Assembly: GCA_015179045.1 (NCBI GenBank)
Contig: WHUZ01000009.1
Span: forward strand, 310,001 to 374,000
From: Kalaharituber pfeilii
Taxonomy: Eukaryota > Ascomycota > Pezizomycetes > Pezizales > Pezizaceae
Direction of reading: 5' to 3'
Length of the DNA: 64,000 bases
The notes under the pieces are model-generated. The model had not been told where the DNA came from. It saw only the letters and a list, made by a program, of their open reading frames with translations, and searched no databases. Position numbers and translations under genes: made by a program. Each line of letters opens with the position of its first letter. Positions within the stretch are counted from its first letter, which is position 1. Shown piece after piece: positions 1-12,729 of this stretch.

Positions 1-1918
1 CCGCAACCATAGAACCAGTCTCTAGCCAGCGTATCACCAGCTGGTTCCTCTGCTCTTAACCTAGTCAGTATGCTTTCTGTACCTCATCCACTCTAAATCG
101 GCGCTTTCCACTTAAACATGCGATACCCAAGATACCCAAGTACATGGAACGAAGCTCCGTAGCCCTTCTATCGCTTATGACCAAGCGTGCCATACTCACG
201 TGCACTCTTGAAATTTTTAGATTGATAAAGTTTAGTGGGTCTCACACCGCCACCTGAGAGCAGGCGACACTTGTGTTCACATCTATGCTTGCTGAAGTAT
301 ACGTAAGTACTGGTATACTGTACCAACAAGGTCCTCAACTAGATCTTGGGCCACATGGTTTGCAAAGTATAGTATCACTATGCTCCAAAGTAAACTTACG
401 TAACCAGACTTACCTTCCATGTATTCCCATCCCCTTACTAGCCTATATAGGCTTCTGAATCTCCGCTTGATCACTCCCGCTGACATGCAACGTCTTGTCA
501 AAGTTAAGATGGACACTACTGTTGTGGGGAAGCCGAAAGAATTGGTCCAGCGCCGGAATAGGGTAAGGTTGGTGATACCGGGTTGGCACGCTGGCATAAA
601 TGCTAGATCTTTCTCTGGCTTCTTTGATTATTTGGACTTCTTTCATTACTGGAATTCTTTGACATAGAATCTTTCTTTACTCTATGATTTGAGTTATTGC
701 TTCCTTTGCTTCCTTTGCTAATATGAGGATTAAAGTAGCATTTTTGTTCTGTAACTAGGAAAGCAAGTAATCTTTTCGGCTCTCTTGCAATACTGCACTT
801 CACACCCACGGTTCGCATTCGCGATTCATCATGTGAATACAAGTCTTGTGTGTGTATTCCGCCAGTTCTCAACCCTCCGGTCATCTCTGAGGATATATCC
901 CTCTTCTTACACCATATAGCAAAATATTCGGCCTTAGCCTTTGGCAATATTATGAGTTTAATGCTTCAATATATACACCATATCAAGAAGATTCACGTTT
1001 GATATGGTTCAAATGTTACCATTGCAAAACATTTGGAGCATTGCATGATAGGAGTATGTGGTATCCATATGTGTCCAATATATACTAGGGAATGGTTACC
1101 ACATTTCACTATACTATACTATACTTGACTGAGGCACTTTTAGTGCCTTGGCCCACTCGTTCATTGGCGGTGGCGCAACTTCCATCATAAGTTTTTTTAC
1201 CAGACTGGTAATAGCTGTTCTTGTAAGTAGAGCTCAGTTAGTAACCTCCTTTGCTGCATACACCCGCATTATTTCGCACCATATGCAGCACCAGTGTATT
1301 CACTTCCCGCTTCACGTCAAACTTACAGCGCGTATCAAATAACACAAATAACACACACGTATCCTATTCATATTTGTGTCTTCATCACACATCAATTTCT
1401 TCAAATCATGGAGTCTGAAATCTGAATTAAGACTCATAAGTGTCATGATAGCTTTTATGTCACTCCTAAGTGCCTAATGTATTACAGCTCATTGACAGAG
1501 AGGGCATGTTGCACGTAAAGTTGCTATGCGTATGTATGCACGATGTGCAGGAACATATTCAGGGTAATTCAGATTACTTACGCCAGGGTAAAAGAGGTAC
1601 CTCACCACACCTGCCTAGTTAGGCTGGCGTATTTTCCCTGTAACTTCTGGTAATCATTCCCAATTAATCGTCGCCAACCCCTACTGAAGTGATACTAGGC
1701 GCCAGAAATCAAATTAGTTTCGTTTTACAGACCCTGGACAGCAACGGCTCGAAAGGGAAGAGAGATTAGTACGTAAGGTTAGGATTACGGGGAGGTGGAT
1801 AAATGTTCGTGAGGGAGGGTGACACTACATATGGCATATAGACAACGTATATAATCGTAGAAAATCTGTTTATTGGAAAGTAAGCTCCTATATGTATAGT
1901 AGTAGTAGTACTCAGGTA

Positions 1919-2180
1919 GTGTTCGCATCGGTGTGAGCTGAGTCGGTGTAAGCTTTTAATAAAATTCCTCCGACCCTACTATAAACTCACTCAGGAACCA
2001 AGTAGTAGTTGTACATTATCACTCGACTCAGTCACGCCGTACATACAACTCATACCGGCTCACTCGGCAGCCGAGTCGGGTACGTTTTACGGCCTGACAA
2101 ACCGACCCGAAAACCGACTCACTCAGAAAAACCGACTCACTCAGAAAAACCGACTCACAACTCACACCGAGTGCGAACGC
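1919..2180. mobile_element. 262-bp MITE with TA target duplication
   Basis: The two ends are imperfect inverted repeats. The left end starts GTGTTCGCATCGGTGTGAG, and the reverse complement of the right end starts GCGTTCGCACTCGGTGTGAG. The repeat extends over roughly 30 bp. A TA dinucleotide lies immediately outside each end (1917-1918 and 2181-2182), as expected for Tc1/mariner-type insertion. There is no coding capacity, so this is a non-autonomous element. The interior carries three copies of an 18-bp unit. Confidence 0.65.
2111..2159 (+). repeat. 18-bp tandem repeat inside the MITE
   Basis: Roughly 2.7 copies of AAACCGACTCACTCAGAA occur head to tail. The ACTCACTCGG-like motif also recurs elsewhere within the element and in its termini, so the repeat probably grew from subterminal sequence. 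Confidence 0.7.
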
Positions 2181-3910
2181 TAAATGTATACTTGGCTCCA
2201 AATCTCCTCCTCTAAATCTGAATTGACCAATTTAACCACGGTCAGCCGTTTGCATGCAGCTCGTGGTAATTTCCATTGATCGATCTTCTTATTAACCTTT
2301 TGTACTGTAGTTGATTTGCTATATGATAGACGTCCAAGTGTTGGCGTAATATTCATGAATTATACTTGTACGTATAGTAGCAACGTCGCAGATGAACTAA
2401 CCGAGCACTAGCACAAACTCGTAATTACTCATTACAACTCTACAAGTTTATGCGATCAAAGAATATATTTCCCATTACGGCAATATTAACATTAACCATT
2501 CCCTGTTAGTGAAAAGCCTCCAAGCATCATCTCGGTGTGTGTGATTTTATGATAATCCTCCCATCCTTATCTTCCATCAGATAAGATACTAAACCGATTA
2601 GAGTAATGGGGCATAGTTTGAAGCGCCTTGTACCACCCTACCCAAGCAGCCTAATGCCAATCTCGGGTCGTGGGGTCACGATGCACAGCCCCACTATGCC
2701 CTGTAGATTCTGTAGGTGTGGAAATGACACAGTCATACACTTAAATAACCTTACATTGCGGGTTTTTTCGTTTCCTTGAAATTCCGGGTGATTGGTGGGT
2801 AGCTGGGAGGAGGTTGTCTGGCTGAGAAGTGGTTTTATGCACAGAACAAGACAAAGCCCCACCAACTATCACCCAACGTGGAGTTTTGGACATCGAGGTA
2901 TTCGTTGACAGATTCCAATATACTGTCAACTTTCCAGGAGGCCCAGTTGAGTATTGAGTGCCAGTGTACCTCTTCATTTCTCTTCGCTAGCAAATTCCTC
3001 TGGCATTGCTCCGAAATGACGCGTATGAATCATATCCCACCCTGCCCATGTCCCCCAAGATTGTCCAACGGGAGGTAACCAAACACAGTGTAGCCCATTT
3101 CCCAGTCGCTGTCAAGTTACGTGCTTCTCAATTACCATGCGGCTTGACATTCTCATGATTGAAATGAGGCTACTGGCCTTCTTCCAAGGATAAAGTTAGT
3201 CTTGACTTTGTGATGAGACGATGTCTCGGGTCGTCAGAACCCTTCCACAACCCACAACCCATAGCCCACTGCACCCTTCCCCTCTCCTCCCAGTGCATAG
3301 GATTAGGGATATCTGTTCATAAGCCGTCGAGTTGAGATAAGGCGATATTGAATTAAAGCTTTGTCAAAATTGTTTCTTCCTGTTTTTATAACTTGTCTCT
3401 TTGGTAAGCGAGAGGACATTCGACTCATTCTACCTTTTGCGATTACTGGACGGATCGCCTCCTCTTACATATTCTCACACAAGGTGGTTGGCTAGATTTC
3501 TGGTAGGCTGCACTTACCAATAACCGCTATCCAATACCTAGGTACTTCTTCCGCTGTGGATTTGCTTCCTCATAAAGCTGTGGACGGAGAACCTTTCCAG
3601 CTTTATTTTTTGACAAGATCAGGGATTTGTTGAGCGCAAGGGTCAAGGGTAGAAAGCCATGAACTCTTGATTCCGCAATTTTGTCTTGATCTTAAAAGAA
3701 GGCACCGAGGAGTCGGTACCCGTTGCATCCATAATCCACTTTTCGTCCAACAGCTATCAAATTTTGCAGTTGAAATAACAGCGAGAAAGCTCCAAACTCC
3801 TAACCAAGTTCCTGGATCGCTATTCGGTTAGATGCTTGACACGACCGCATAGACACATAGCATACACATCGACATAAGTTTCAAGACCAGGCGTTTCAGC
3901 TGGACACAGA

Positions 3911-6799
3911 ATGACAGACGCAGATGGGTACTTCACTCCTCGAAACCATCCTCAAGTGATGGTTGAAGACCCAAGTCTTCCGCAGAAGATTTTTGAGGAG
4001 GAGGAAGCAATTGCTGCTGCAGTTGCTGCATCTAGCAGTGAAGGTAACTCGAGCATCGCTGCTGGGAGCAGCACAGGATCAGGGAGAGGAAGAAGGATAA
4101 TGGGGGCTGACGAGTTTGTTGGTGAGGGGAGGGATGATGAAGACCAAAGTCCACCGAGGTATACTTTTGCGCCGGAGGAAGACGATGGAATTGTTGTAGA
4201 TGGGTTCCGGCCCGGGATGGGGAGGACAATGGGCGGGATGATGGGCGGGATGATGGGCGGAATGGGTATGGGCATGGGTTTGGGAGGGATTGGGATGGCG
4301 GGAGTGGGGATGATGAACGGGACGGGGCCGCCTATGGGCTCGGAGATGGGGCAGATGCAGATGCCCATGGGGATGCCCTCATTACCCCAATCCGGAATAC
4401 AGCAGATGCAAATTCCAATGCCACCACTGCCGCCAGTGATGCCACCACCGCCGCCACCCCCTCCTCCTCCCGCACCTCAAATGCCGATGCAACAGCTCCC
4501 AGTACCACTCTCAATGTCAGACCGCGGCCCTAACGGCGGGGCAGGCACAACGTCACATGATCGCTCTTATGACTACACACATGATTCGAACGGGGACGGG
4601 GAAGAAGGAAATCGCAGGCATCATTCACGCGATCGGTGTAGTAGGCGGGAACGGCGAAGAGGGCGGCATGGTCGAGATCCTTCATCCTCCTGCAGCCGAA
4701 GCCGGCGGCAATGGCGCGCCCGCCATCGGTTCAAAAAAAAGTGCCGTTCTTGCTGCAAAGCCACAATGTGGTTTATCTTCTTCGTTGGCCTCAGTTATCT
4801 TCTCTGGTCGGTTTACCACATCTTTGTGCTTAGAAAGCCTGAAGAAGTGCAATGGTGGGATAGGAATCGGAATGTAAGAGCTTTATATTTCCCCCATATT
4901 TGCTACTTTGTAAGTACTTTAGCACTGACATAACGTCTACTCACTTGCACAGTTTAAAGATGACTTTAATGACGGCTCTAAATGTTCTTCGACTCCCTAC
5001 TTATATACAGGAGAACGGATTTTCCGGTTTCCTATCCTGAATGCCAGTACCTCAGAGGACTCCGGAGCAGCTGCCCCATCTTTGTACTTTCGCCAGCGGG
5101 AAATGGATAACCGTCACCAATGGAGACGTGGGGGGGATTATAGGTTTGTCGGTGAGGTGACAATAATGGGTTATACACCAGAAGATGAGGATGATGAAGG
5201 GGTACTGAAGGTTGAATTTGATATGGCCATGAGCAGGGAGGACATGAAGAGGAGGGTGAAAATTGAGAGAGGGGCCGATGGACAGGGATTGGTTTTATAT
5301 GTGAGTACCTATTAAGTCCCATTTCTCGCGGCGGTTAACTAATAAGTTACCTCAAATAGACTGATTATTCCCCTACCATGTTGGTGGCTCCACCTCGTAA
5401 ACCCGTTGGCTGTGCGAAGGCACGGATATCGATCTATGTGCCACGTAGTAGTGGCAATACAGCTGCCGGAACCGCAAAAGCGGTTACAAGCATTCTGTCA
5501 TCGCTCGAGATCTCCGTTCAGACTTTATGCATCACAGTCGACCAGGCAAGCCTTGACCTCATAGTTAAAGGCCAAACGTTGCTCAGTAGCTATTGTGGAG
5601 ATATCTCCTTTGCACCCGATCCAGACTCCCATCTATATGCCTTGGATATTAATTCGTTAGATGACACTGAGCATGTTATATCCACTGTTGAAGGTGCTGA
5701 TGCGCAACCTCAAGCCCACGGATTGCTTACGGGTGTCTCTGGGCTCCGCTCGAGAACACTTTCAGTAAGAACACTGATGGGTCACATTGACGCCTCTCCA
5801 ATCCTTCTAACCCAGGATCTTACCGAGTCAGCTCATCTCGAGACCACGTCGGGTAATGTCCGCGTTTGGGGGCTTATTCCACAAGTCTCGTCTCAAGCTC
5901 CTGCGGATGTCCCAGCTAAACTCACCGTCCACACAATGTCTGGCTTCGTCCAGCTAAAAGGGCTCGCTGGTGCCGATGCCTCCCATCATATATCTACGTA
6001 TATTAAAACAACAACTGGAAATGTTTTTGGTGAGACAGTGCTCACTGCAGGTTCTAATCTCACCATACACTCCTCTAGCGGGGATATTGCTCATCTGAGC
6101 GTCTGGGTCCCTCCTGGTGGAGAGCTGACCAATCTTCCTCTCATAAAGACAGACACAAAAAGCGGACTGACCAAGGTGAAAGTCATGCGTCTAATGACTG
6201 AGGACGGCGAGCATGTTGTAGGGGAGGATGAAGAGCAGCCGAACGCAAAAAATGTAGTGGATAAATACAGGTTTGCAGTTAAGGGAAAGCATACTTCGGT
6301 TACTGGACGTATTGAGGCGGTATATGACGGGGCATGGGAAGGGAGGTTTGTGGGGCGGTCATTGAACGGGGAGATACATACTGGAGGAAGCCCACAACTA
6401 AGGCTTATTGATATTGATGGGGAAGAGCAATTGAGCCGCAGGGATGACGGTGAAGCCAATTCTGATGTGAAGGAGGAAGAAGAAGTAGAAGAAGCAGAAG
6501 AAGGCGATGCTGAGGAGGATAGCGATGCTCACCTTGTAACAAGCACAATTGATATTTGGAAGACTGTCCGAGCGAGGAAGGGGCCAAGAGAAGGCAAAGG
6601 GGCGCTTGGCGGGTGGGTAGAAATGCAGGCAGTGGATGGAGATGTGGATTTCTGGGTTGGCGAACGTCGATGGGATATAGGGGTGCTGGAGGAAAAAAGA
6701 AGGGCGCTGACAAGCTGGTTGAAGAAGGTTGGATGCCAACTGTTTCCGTCAAAGAATGGCGTTCACAGGGAAGGAGGGCAAGGCCGGGGGAGGAATTGA
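3911..6799 (+). CDS. Single-pass membrane protein with DUF4097-like beta domain
   Basis: Three exons, 3911-4873, 4953-5300 and 5360-6799, join in phase 0 to give 916 residues; both introns are GT-AG. The N-terminal third is low-complexity and probably disordered. It has a Met/Gly-rich run of GGMM-type repeats (about residues 100-135), a Pro-rich run (about 175-190) and a basic Arg-rich stretch before a Cys pair. One hydrophobic segment (about 284-308, around MWFIFFVGLSYLLW) should span the membrane with the N-terminus in the cytosol. The large C-terminal part, about 440-790, has repeated short beta-strand patterns such as ETTSGNVRVWG and HTMSGFVQLKG, typical of DUF4097-like putative adhesin domains in fungi. 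An acidic run lies near residue 815. The start is the first ATG in a good ORF and codes for MTDADGYFTP. Function is unknown; a surface or endomembrane role is inferred. Confidence 0.85.
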
Positions 6800-8001
6800 A
6801 GGGGAGGCCGAGGGGTGGTGGGGGGTGAAGAGAAAGAACTGAACAGCCGAGAGTCAAGCAAGGAGCAACACGAAGAAGAAAAGGCAGGAGAAGAGAGCAG
6901 CCAAGAAGTACAGAAGCAGAAGGACAGCAAGTTTGGATGGCATTTTTGAATTTTAATCTTGGTGTTTAGGGGTTACTGTGGTCTTTCCGGTTTTGGTGTA
7001 TTTCCTTACCTGGTGCTCTGTTGCATATTATATAAGCCCCGAAAGTGCGAGTGTGCAAGTAAGTATCAAGTGCTTCTAGTGTATACGTTTTGTTTTTTCG
7101 CTACCGCCACTCTCCATGTATTCAACTATCGACTCTGGGTTTGCAGAATCTTAATATAATTCTGGGTCGAAACTCTGCAATGTATCTGATAAACATTCAT
7201 TTCCAATCTGCGCTCCAGATCATCAGAAGAATCTTATCTCTCTGAACCACTTTGGTGCTTTGATTAACCTTCCATCTAGGTCCCACACCTCTCGTCCCAG
7301 GAATTTCATCTCGAATTGATTAAACTTCATGGAAGTGCTGCAATCTATGCCCCATGGCCTGAGCCAATTTTCATGTCGAGAGTATCCTTACTTGACCATT
7401 CATCACCCCTAAAACTTTTCTGGCGCAGCTTGCTTCAATACCGGCGTCTGGACACGGCCATTGCAGTGGACATGGTCACCAACCTAGCTTAGAAAGCCTC
7501 TATGCAGGTCCTTCAATAAGCTCTACGATGGACCCTGGCGACTGCACCTGACTCCGCTTATGAGGACAATGAACTTCATTTCACTTCTATTGTTCCACAA
7601 AGCTATATACCTTCTCAACAAAACACTGTTGTCCATCTCTTATCCCTTATCCCTTTCTATCCGTACAATTGCGTGGGTCCTTAACCTGAAATTCCAAATC
7701 CAAATCCAATTCCCATAGCTACCGGAAATTCAAATTTACCCAAATTTCCCAAAATAGAAACCCAAGTAGGCAAGACTCAAACCTAGAAACCTGAAATAAA
7801 AATACAAATCAAAACGCCCCAGATAATAATTCCCAAACGACCGTGAAAGAAAAGAAGAGACCAGATGCGGAGGGTAGACTAGCAAACAAACCGCATAGGA
7901 TGTTACAAAGTGATAGACAAAATATACATCGTGGGGGAAAGAAAAAAAAGGTGTCATAGAAAGCGGATAGAGCATAAAAGGGTATATTTTCAGAAGAAGA
8001 T
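6800..8001. other. Intergenic region between convergent genes
   Basis: This stretch holds the 3' flanks of the convergent genes on either side. I see no credible coding sequence, RNA gene or repeat. Confidence 0.5.
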
Positions 8002-8940
8002 CTACTTCTTCAAGCGGCACTCATATGTGACCCCCTCGACCACAACATCGAATGGCCTACCATCCCCCGGGCGTCCAGTCGGGACAGGAGTGGGAGTTAC
8101 AGTAACTGGTGGAGTCGGGACTGAAGTGGATGTCCTAGTTACAGCGGGGGGGTCGACTGGGGTCGGGATTGGATCTGGCTTGCCACCAGGGCCAGGAGCC
8201 CTGCAAACCTCGAACCCACCATTTGGGCCAGGACCCGTCGGGCCTGCGGACTCCTCACTGTTGCGGGTGACATTATCACCTGGGAAGGGGAAATCGAAGT
8301 TGACTCCAGCTTTGGTCTTACACATGCCCTCCTTGATGTCGCCTTTGATGAGGTCACCAACCCACATGTTTGGGAGGTGGTCGAGAGTGCTGGTACCAGT
8401 ACCAGTGATGGTGACACTAGCGCAGTTCATGTAGAATTCCCCGCGGTTGCCAGTTCTTGCGATCCAACTCCAAGCAGCAATAACCTTTCCGGCCTTTGCC
8501 TCCTTCGGAACATCGAAAGTGAAAGTTTGGTTCTTCCCAGCAATGTTCGAATTCAGCGGGGTGTCTCTTGGACAACCACCAATGTAACTGTGCAACACCT
8601 TGAAGCTCTTTCCGTTGTCGTACGAGAGGGAGATCTGGCAACTCCCTCCAGAGTGTGCTGCGAGATGGCCTTCAACTCCTGGGCCAGCATCGTTGGGCTG
8701 GATCTCGAACATGGCTTTGTTGCCAGCCTCCCATTTGGCTACGGGTGTCATGTCAACGACGTCGATAAGGCCCTTGCAAGGAAAGTCGGAGCCGTCGTAG
8801 TTGAGGGGACCGTTGTACCCATTCCCGGTAAGGGCGGGAGTGCTGCCATAGCCGAGAGGCTTTGGCTCCCGCAGACGAGCGTGCCCGGCGACTAGGTTGA
8901 AGGTGGAGAGGAGAAGAGCGGTGAGAGTAATTGCCTTCAT
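8002..8940 (-). CDS. Secreted AA11-type lytic polysaccharide monooxygenase
   Basis: Intronless, 312 residues. A signal peptide (residues 1-19, ending LVAG) exposes His20 as the mature N-terminus, which is required for the copper brace of LPMOs. The second probable copper ligand is His96 in AAHSGGSCQ. Other AA11 signatures are YDGSDFPCKG (about 48-57), the GGCPRD segment and NRGEFYMNCA, which carries the conserved Tyr. AA11 enzymes oxidatively cleave chitin outside the cell, so a role in fungal wall remodelling or chitin breakdown is expected. After the catalytic domain come a Pro/Thr-rich linker (about 250-290) and a short conserved-looking tail ending VEGVTYECRLKK. That tail is too short for a classic carbohydrate-binding module. 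A TATA-like box lies 215 bp upstream. Confidence 0.9.
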   Translation of the reverse strand: MKAITLTALLLSTFNLVAGHARLREPKPLGYGSTPALTGNGYNGPLNYDGSDFPCKGLIDVVDMTPVAKWEAGNKAMFEIQPNDAGPGVEGHLAAHSGGSCQISLSYDNGKSFKVLHSYIGGCPRDTPLNSNIAGKNQTFTFDVPKEAKAGKVIAAWSWIARTGNRGEFYMNCASVTITGTGTSTLDHLPNMWVGDLIKGDIKEGMCKTKAGVNFDFPFPGDNVTRNSEESAGPTGPGPNGGFEVCRAPGPGGKPDPIPTPVDPPAVTRTSTSVPTPPVTVTPTPVPTGRPGDGRPFDVVVEGVTYECRLKK

Positions 8941-9153
8941 GGTGGTCTTATTCAGGTCTCAACTTTTTGTATAGAAAGAATGTACGTAGTTTCCAGTTTG
9001 GATACTGCTGCAATGAAGACCGGCTTCACTGAGAGGTAAAAATGAGTGAAGGAAACAAAGAGAAAAAGAGATAGAGAGAGTGGAATAGATCACTGAAGAA
9101 TTCTCTGGTGGAGAGTGAGAACAAAGCTGAACCCGACGTCGAGACAATGGGTT

Positions 9154-9160
9154 CTTTATA
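9154..9160 (-). promoter_or_regulatory. TATA-like box for the AA11 gene
   Basis: The minus strand reads CTATAAAGAACCC here, about 215 bp upstream of the LPMO ATG at 8940. Position and sequence fit a fungal TATA element with a medium-length leader; there is no direct evidence for use. Confidence 0.4.
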
Positions 9161-10479
9161 GCATTCGAGCTCTTGACGATTCCCCATACTGATGGCCCTG
9201 GTGAGTTTCGGCCCAAATCCGTCTTTCTCTGTAGTTGGCCGCTGGCCATCCTCCTAGACCAGGTGCGGTTGAGGGCTGGAGAGTGTCCGAACAGCTTGGC
9301 TCAACGTTATCCAATTGATGATTACGGTCATCAAACGTACCCACGCTAATGAGACTCAAACGAAAACCCCTGCTTCCGCCTGGAGGTCGGTCGTGAGCGG
9401 TGGCCACCTTCAGGTTTGCATATCAGCATATCAGCATGTCGTGCCGGACCCTGTGACAACCGCTTAAGCACGACCAAGCTCTCAGGGGTACATGAATTCT
9501 CAAGGATTCAGGGGCAAGAAAGAAGTCTTTCGTGTCGCAGGGCTTTAGAGTGAAAGTGAGCATGTGGTGGACCACGATTGGAATAAAAGTGCGAGCTGCA
9601 GTACGGGAATTGGTTGAATCTGGTTGGCAGGGGCCGAGCGACTGCCCAATTGGCTGGGCCGTTGCAACGTGCTGACCTGGTCGAGCCCGGGGCGGGGCTT
9701 CACGCCTTCGCTGGGCGTCGATCTTTCGTTGTGCACAAACGCACAGGCTGATATTACTGGACGCCGCAGAACGGTTCAATCGCAATTCAGCGGCGGCCGA
9801 GGCGACTGTTACAGTTTGATCCAGATGACTCCATTGAAATTTTTTCTTCCACTTTTTCACCACGAGTTCCTTTGACGTAATGGTAGCGTACAAAATTGGG
9901 TATCTATGTGCAAATGTGGATGTAGTTGTCGTTTCACTTACGTCTCCGCTCTCACGAACTTATATTAGCTACTGTGAAGATCTTTTCACGTTGTCGAGGC
10001 AATGGCCGTTGGTGCTGCAGAGAATATTGTAGATGCTCAGCTAGGCTTACTCTGGAGCCATACCAGCTTTGGGGCGGATGTGCTTCCTTACTAGTTCTAG
10101 TGTCTTAATCCTAAATCTGCTCTCACCGTGACTGGAATTCAGGAATGTCCCCGAGGCAATCTGTAACTTCTCAAACACTTAGCTGACCTTACTCTTGACT
10201 CTGGGACCAATGCTCATGATTCCCACGCCACCACTGGGCAGCAGCAAATTCTTTGTGTGACTCTTTGTTCGAAGTCTTATGAAAGAAATTTCGATCACAA
10301 GTCAGACGGGAACAATGAATAATGGAGACGACGGCCAAGAACAATGCGCTTCATTTCTTTTGCTTGCGTACAGTACGTGTGAAGCTCCTAACTCCATCTG
10401 ATCACATACAGGTACTGTAGTCGGAACTTCAAAGTATTTGGAACAACTGTGCCATATTCATTGTGTCAGCTTTCCCAAT
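9161..10479. other. Intergenic, no gene recognised
   Basis: Several ORFs of 60-156 codons occur on both strands, but none resembles a protein family. I treat the stretch as upstream non-coding DNA of the LPMO gene. Confidence 0.5.
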
Positions 10480-10481
10480 TA

Positions 10482-11374
10482 CAGTACCTAGACAAAAGTG
10501 TGCGCCACCCCCTCACGATGCAATAATAGGGCAGCGCATATGCACTACATTGACCTCTGTATATTCAACACGATGAGATCACTTTTGCATTATCAAGAGT
10601 AATTCATATGATACTGGACAAGTGGATACTCTAAATACAGTATATACAGTACTCCAGATATGAGTTCGCTATAGTTTATTGATTGAGTTATACTTCTTGA
10701 ATATGATACTTGACCTTAAGATGGCTAACAATGAGCTTGTAACTTCACTGTCAGCACTTTCACTCTCCAGTGATACAGGAAAGAGAAAGAACTTCCAGAT
10801 ATTGAAAAAGATAGAATTACTGCCTTATTCAAGCTGAATTCAAGCATACATTCATTTGATACAAGCCGGACCTTCAGTTATCAAACCGGCACCAGCGAAA
10901 GAATTGAATGATTGCTGGAATCAGCAGATCGCCCAGGCGGTTTCAAAGCACTCAATAAGTATGCTACATGGGTTGTAGCAGTAATGAAGGTGAAGGGCTG
11001 ATATCTAAGCATTAGTGGAAAGGAACTCGGAGTTGGGCAGCTTTGTGGGTATTTTGAGCGGTCTGAACCTTTTCTTGAAACTCTTGTTGCTGGTATAGTA
11101 TTCTGCTGATATAGTCTCCTGTTGATGCATGTTTAGCTGATTTCTTTTGCCTTATAATTTAGATATATTTTACCTGACAGTTTGCATATGTATTGGAGTT
11201 AGGTATAATATTTTTTCCTTCATCATGGTATTCTAGTTATGAGATATTCAGAGTGTTCTGGTTATGAGGGCTTGATCTACTGGTATTTTTCCTATTGCAT
11301 CACAAACGTCAATGCATGCGCTTTTCCCATTATTGCATAGTGAGGAGGTAGCGTACACTTTTGTCTAGGTACTG
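10482..11374. mobile_element. 893-bp Tc1/mariner-like TIR element, non-autonomous
   Basis: The ends are long inverted repeats. The left end starts CAGTACCTAGACAAAAGTGT, and the reverse complement of the right end is the same over its first 20 bases. Similarity continues, with mismatches, for about 80 bp through TGCAATAATRGG. A TA dinucleotide flanks each end (10480-10481 and 11375-11376). CAGT-type termini plus TA are typical of Tc1/mariner elements. The interior has no transposase ORF I can recognise, so it would depend on a helper. Confidence 0.75.
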
Positions 11375-11376
11375 TA

Positions 11377-12729
11377 CCTGAATATTCAACTGCAAAATAG
11401 TCAAGCAAGAACTCTGAAAAACTTTGTTGCTGGGTACCAAACGTTTTCGCCGCTCTTGTATTAACAGTCTGGACCGTAGTGGTAAGATCGATTACTTCAC
11501 CTTGTCACCGCCTCCGATTATGAATATGCATTGATTCAAGCATTTCTTCTTTATAAATCACAGGAAGAATTTCTTTACATTCTTTGCCAACAATTGACTC
11601 CGAGCCACGCAACTAGCAAACTTTCCAATTGTTCTCAGTGGCGAGATGGAGGAGACCCTTGTAGCTCCCTTCTGCCACCAGAGGCTCCGCAAGGCGATTT
11701 CTGCCTAGGGCGACCAGGGACGAGAGTTGCGATGTACCAAACATGTAATCATACGTATTGGCAAGTACGAGGTCACCTCTTCCCATAATGGGTAAACTTT
11801 CTCGTTGATCGTGATCTGCTGCATCACTACTTTAATCGTCTTAGGGTGGGACAGCCTCGTACCTGGTGATCCATAAATAGTCCTCAAGAGGCGCATCATT
11901 CAACCGCAACTACTAAGTATGTACAAAATTCATGAAGACATTTACAGCAACTTCTGCCGTATCATGCAGCTGCGAGAAAGTAATGATATTAAGTTGCTTA
12001 TAGCCAGGGGTTCAAGACCGATAAAGTAAGTAAAAAGATCCAATTGTTCTGCCGAGAGCACCATTTAGCATGTTCTCGTGCACTCCAGGAAACATGTTTG
12101 AACACAACACTGCTGGAAGCACATGCCATCATTCTACTTTTGATATTTCCCTATGAATGAAGAAATACAGTACGCTACACAAGTATACTAGACGAAGAAC
12201 GTTGCATCCCCATTGAGAATATTGCACTTCATCGGATGCTTGTCTTTTTTTAGTAATGGTCTAGGAATTATTGTTTTGTACCAATGTTCTGCAGAGGTAA
12301 GTATCTATGGGTAAGTTTTAATTTGTTAGCCTCGTCCTAGGCTTATATATGAGGTTAGTAGTTTTCCCTATATAGGTCATTATACTACTTCATATTTTCA
12401 AAGGTTGTTATGTATTAATGTGCTTTAATTGGCACGGGCGCATATAAACTATAGTCTCCACTTTAAGAGAGCAGCAGAACACCGTATCCAAATGCGATAC
12501 CGAAGTTATTTACGTCATGGGGCTATAATGTATGTTCATCGACTCGGCATTTCTGGTAACATGTTGCATGAAAACAACCTCAATGCCTCTTATTCTTCAA
12601 GGCGACTAGAACAGTTTAAGATTAACCACCAGTAATAAGGTAGCTTGCGTTAGACAACTACTCTCCGTGTCTATATGCCGAGGCTAAAGCTATTTTTAGA
12701 TCTTTTATACGCGCAATTGAAAGATTTTC
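11377..12729. other. Intergenic, no gene recognised
   Basis: AT-rich sequence with only short ORFs. A 68-codon plus-strand ORF at 12429 has no features of a real gene. No repeat structure is visible. Confidence 0.45.

Larger units (their letters stand above)
1..3910. other. Gene-poor 5' region
   Basis: No open reading frame here resembles a known family, and none is long enough to stand alone. The stretch is AT-rich. The only structured elements I see are the short TIR element at 1919-2180 and its internal tandem repeats. About 3240-3480 is C/T-rich and probably belongs to the promoter and 5' leader of the gene that starts at 3911. Confidence 0.6.

Noticed and set aside
3952..4877. Antisense and shifted ORFs inside the membrane-protein gene
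   Set aside because: Shadows of the repetitive Met/Gly/Pro coding sequence.
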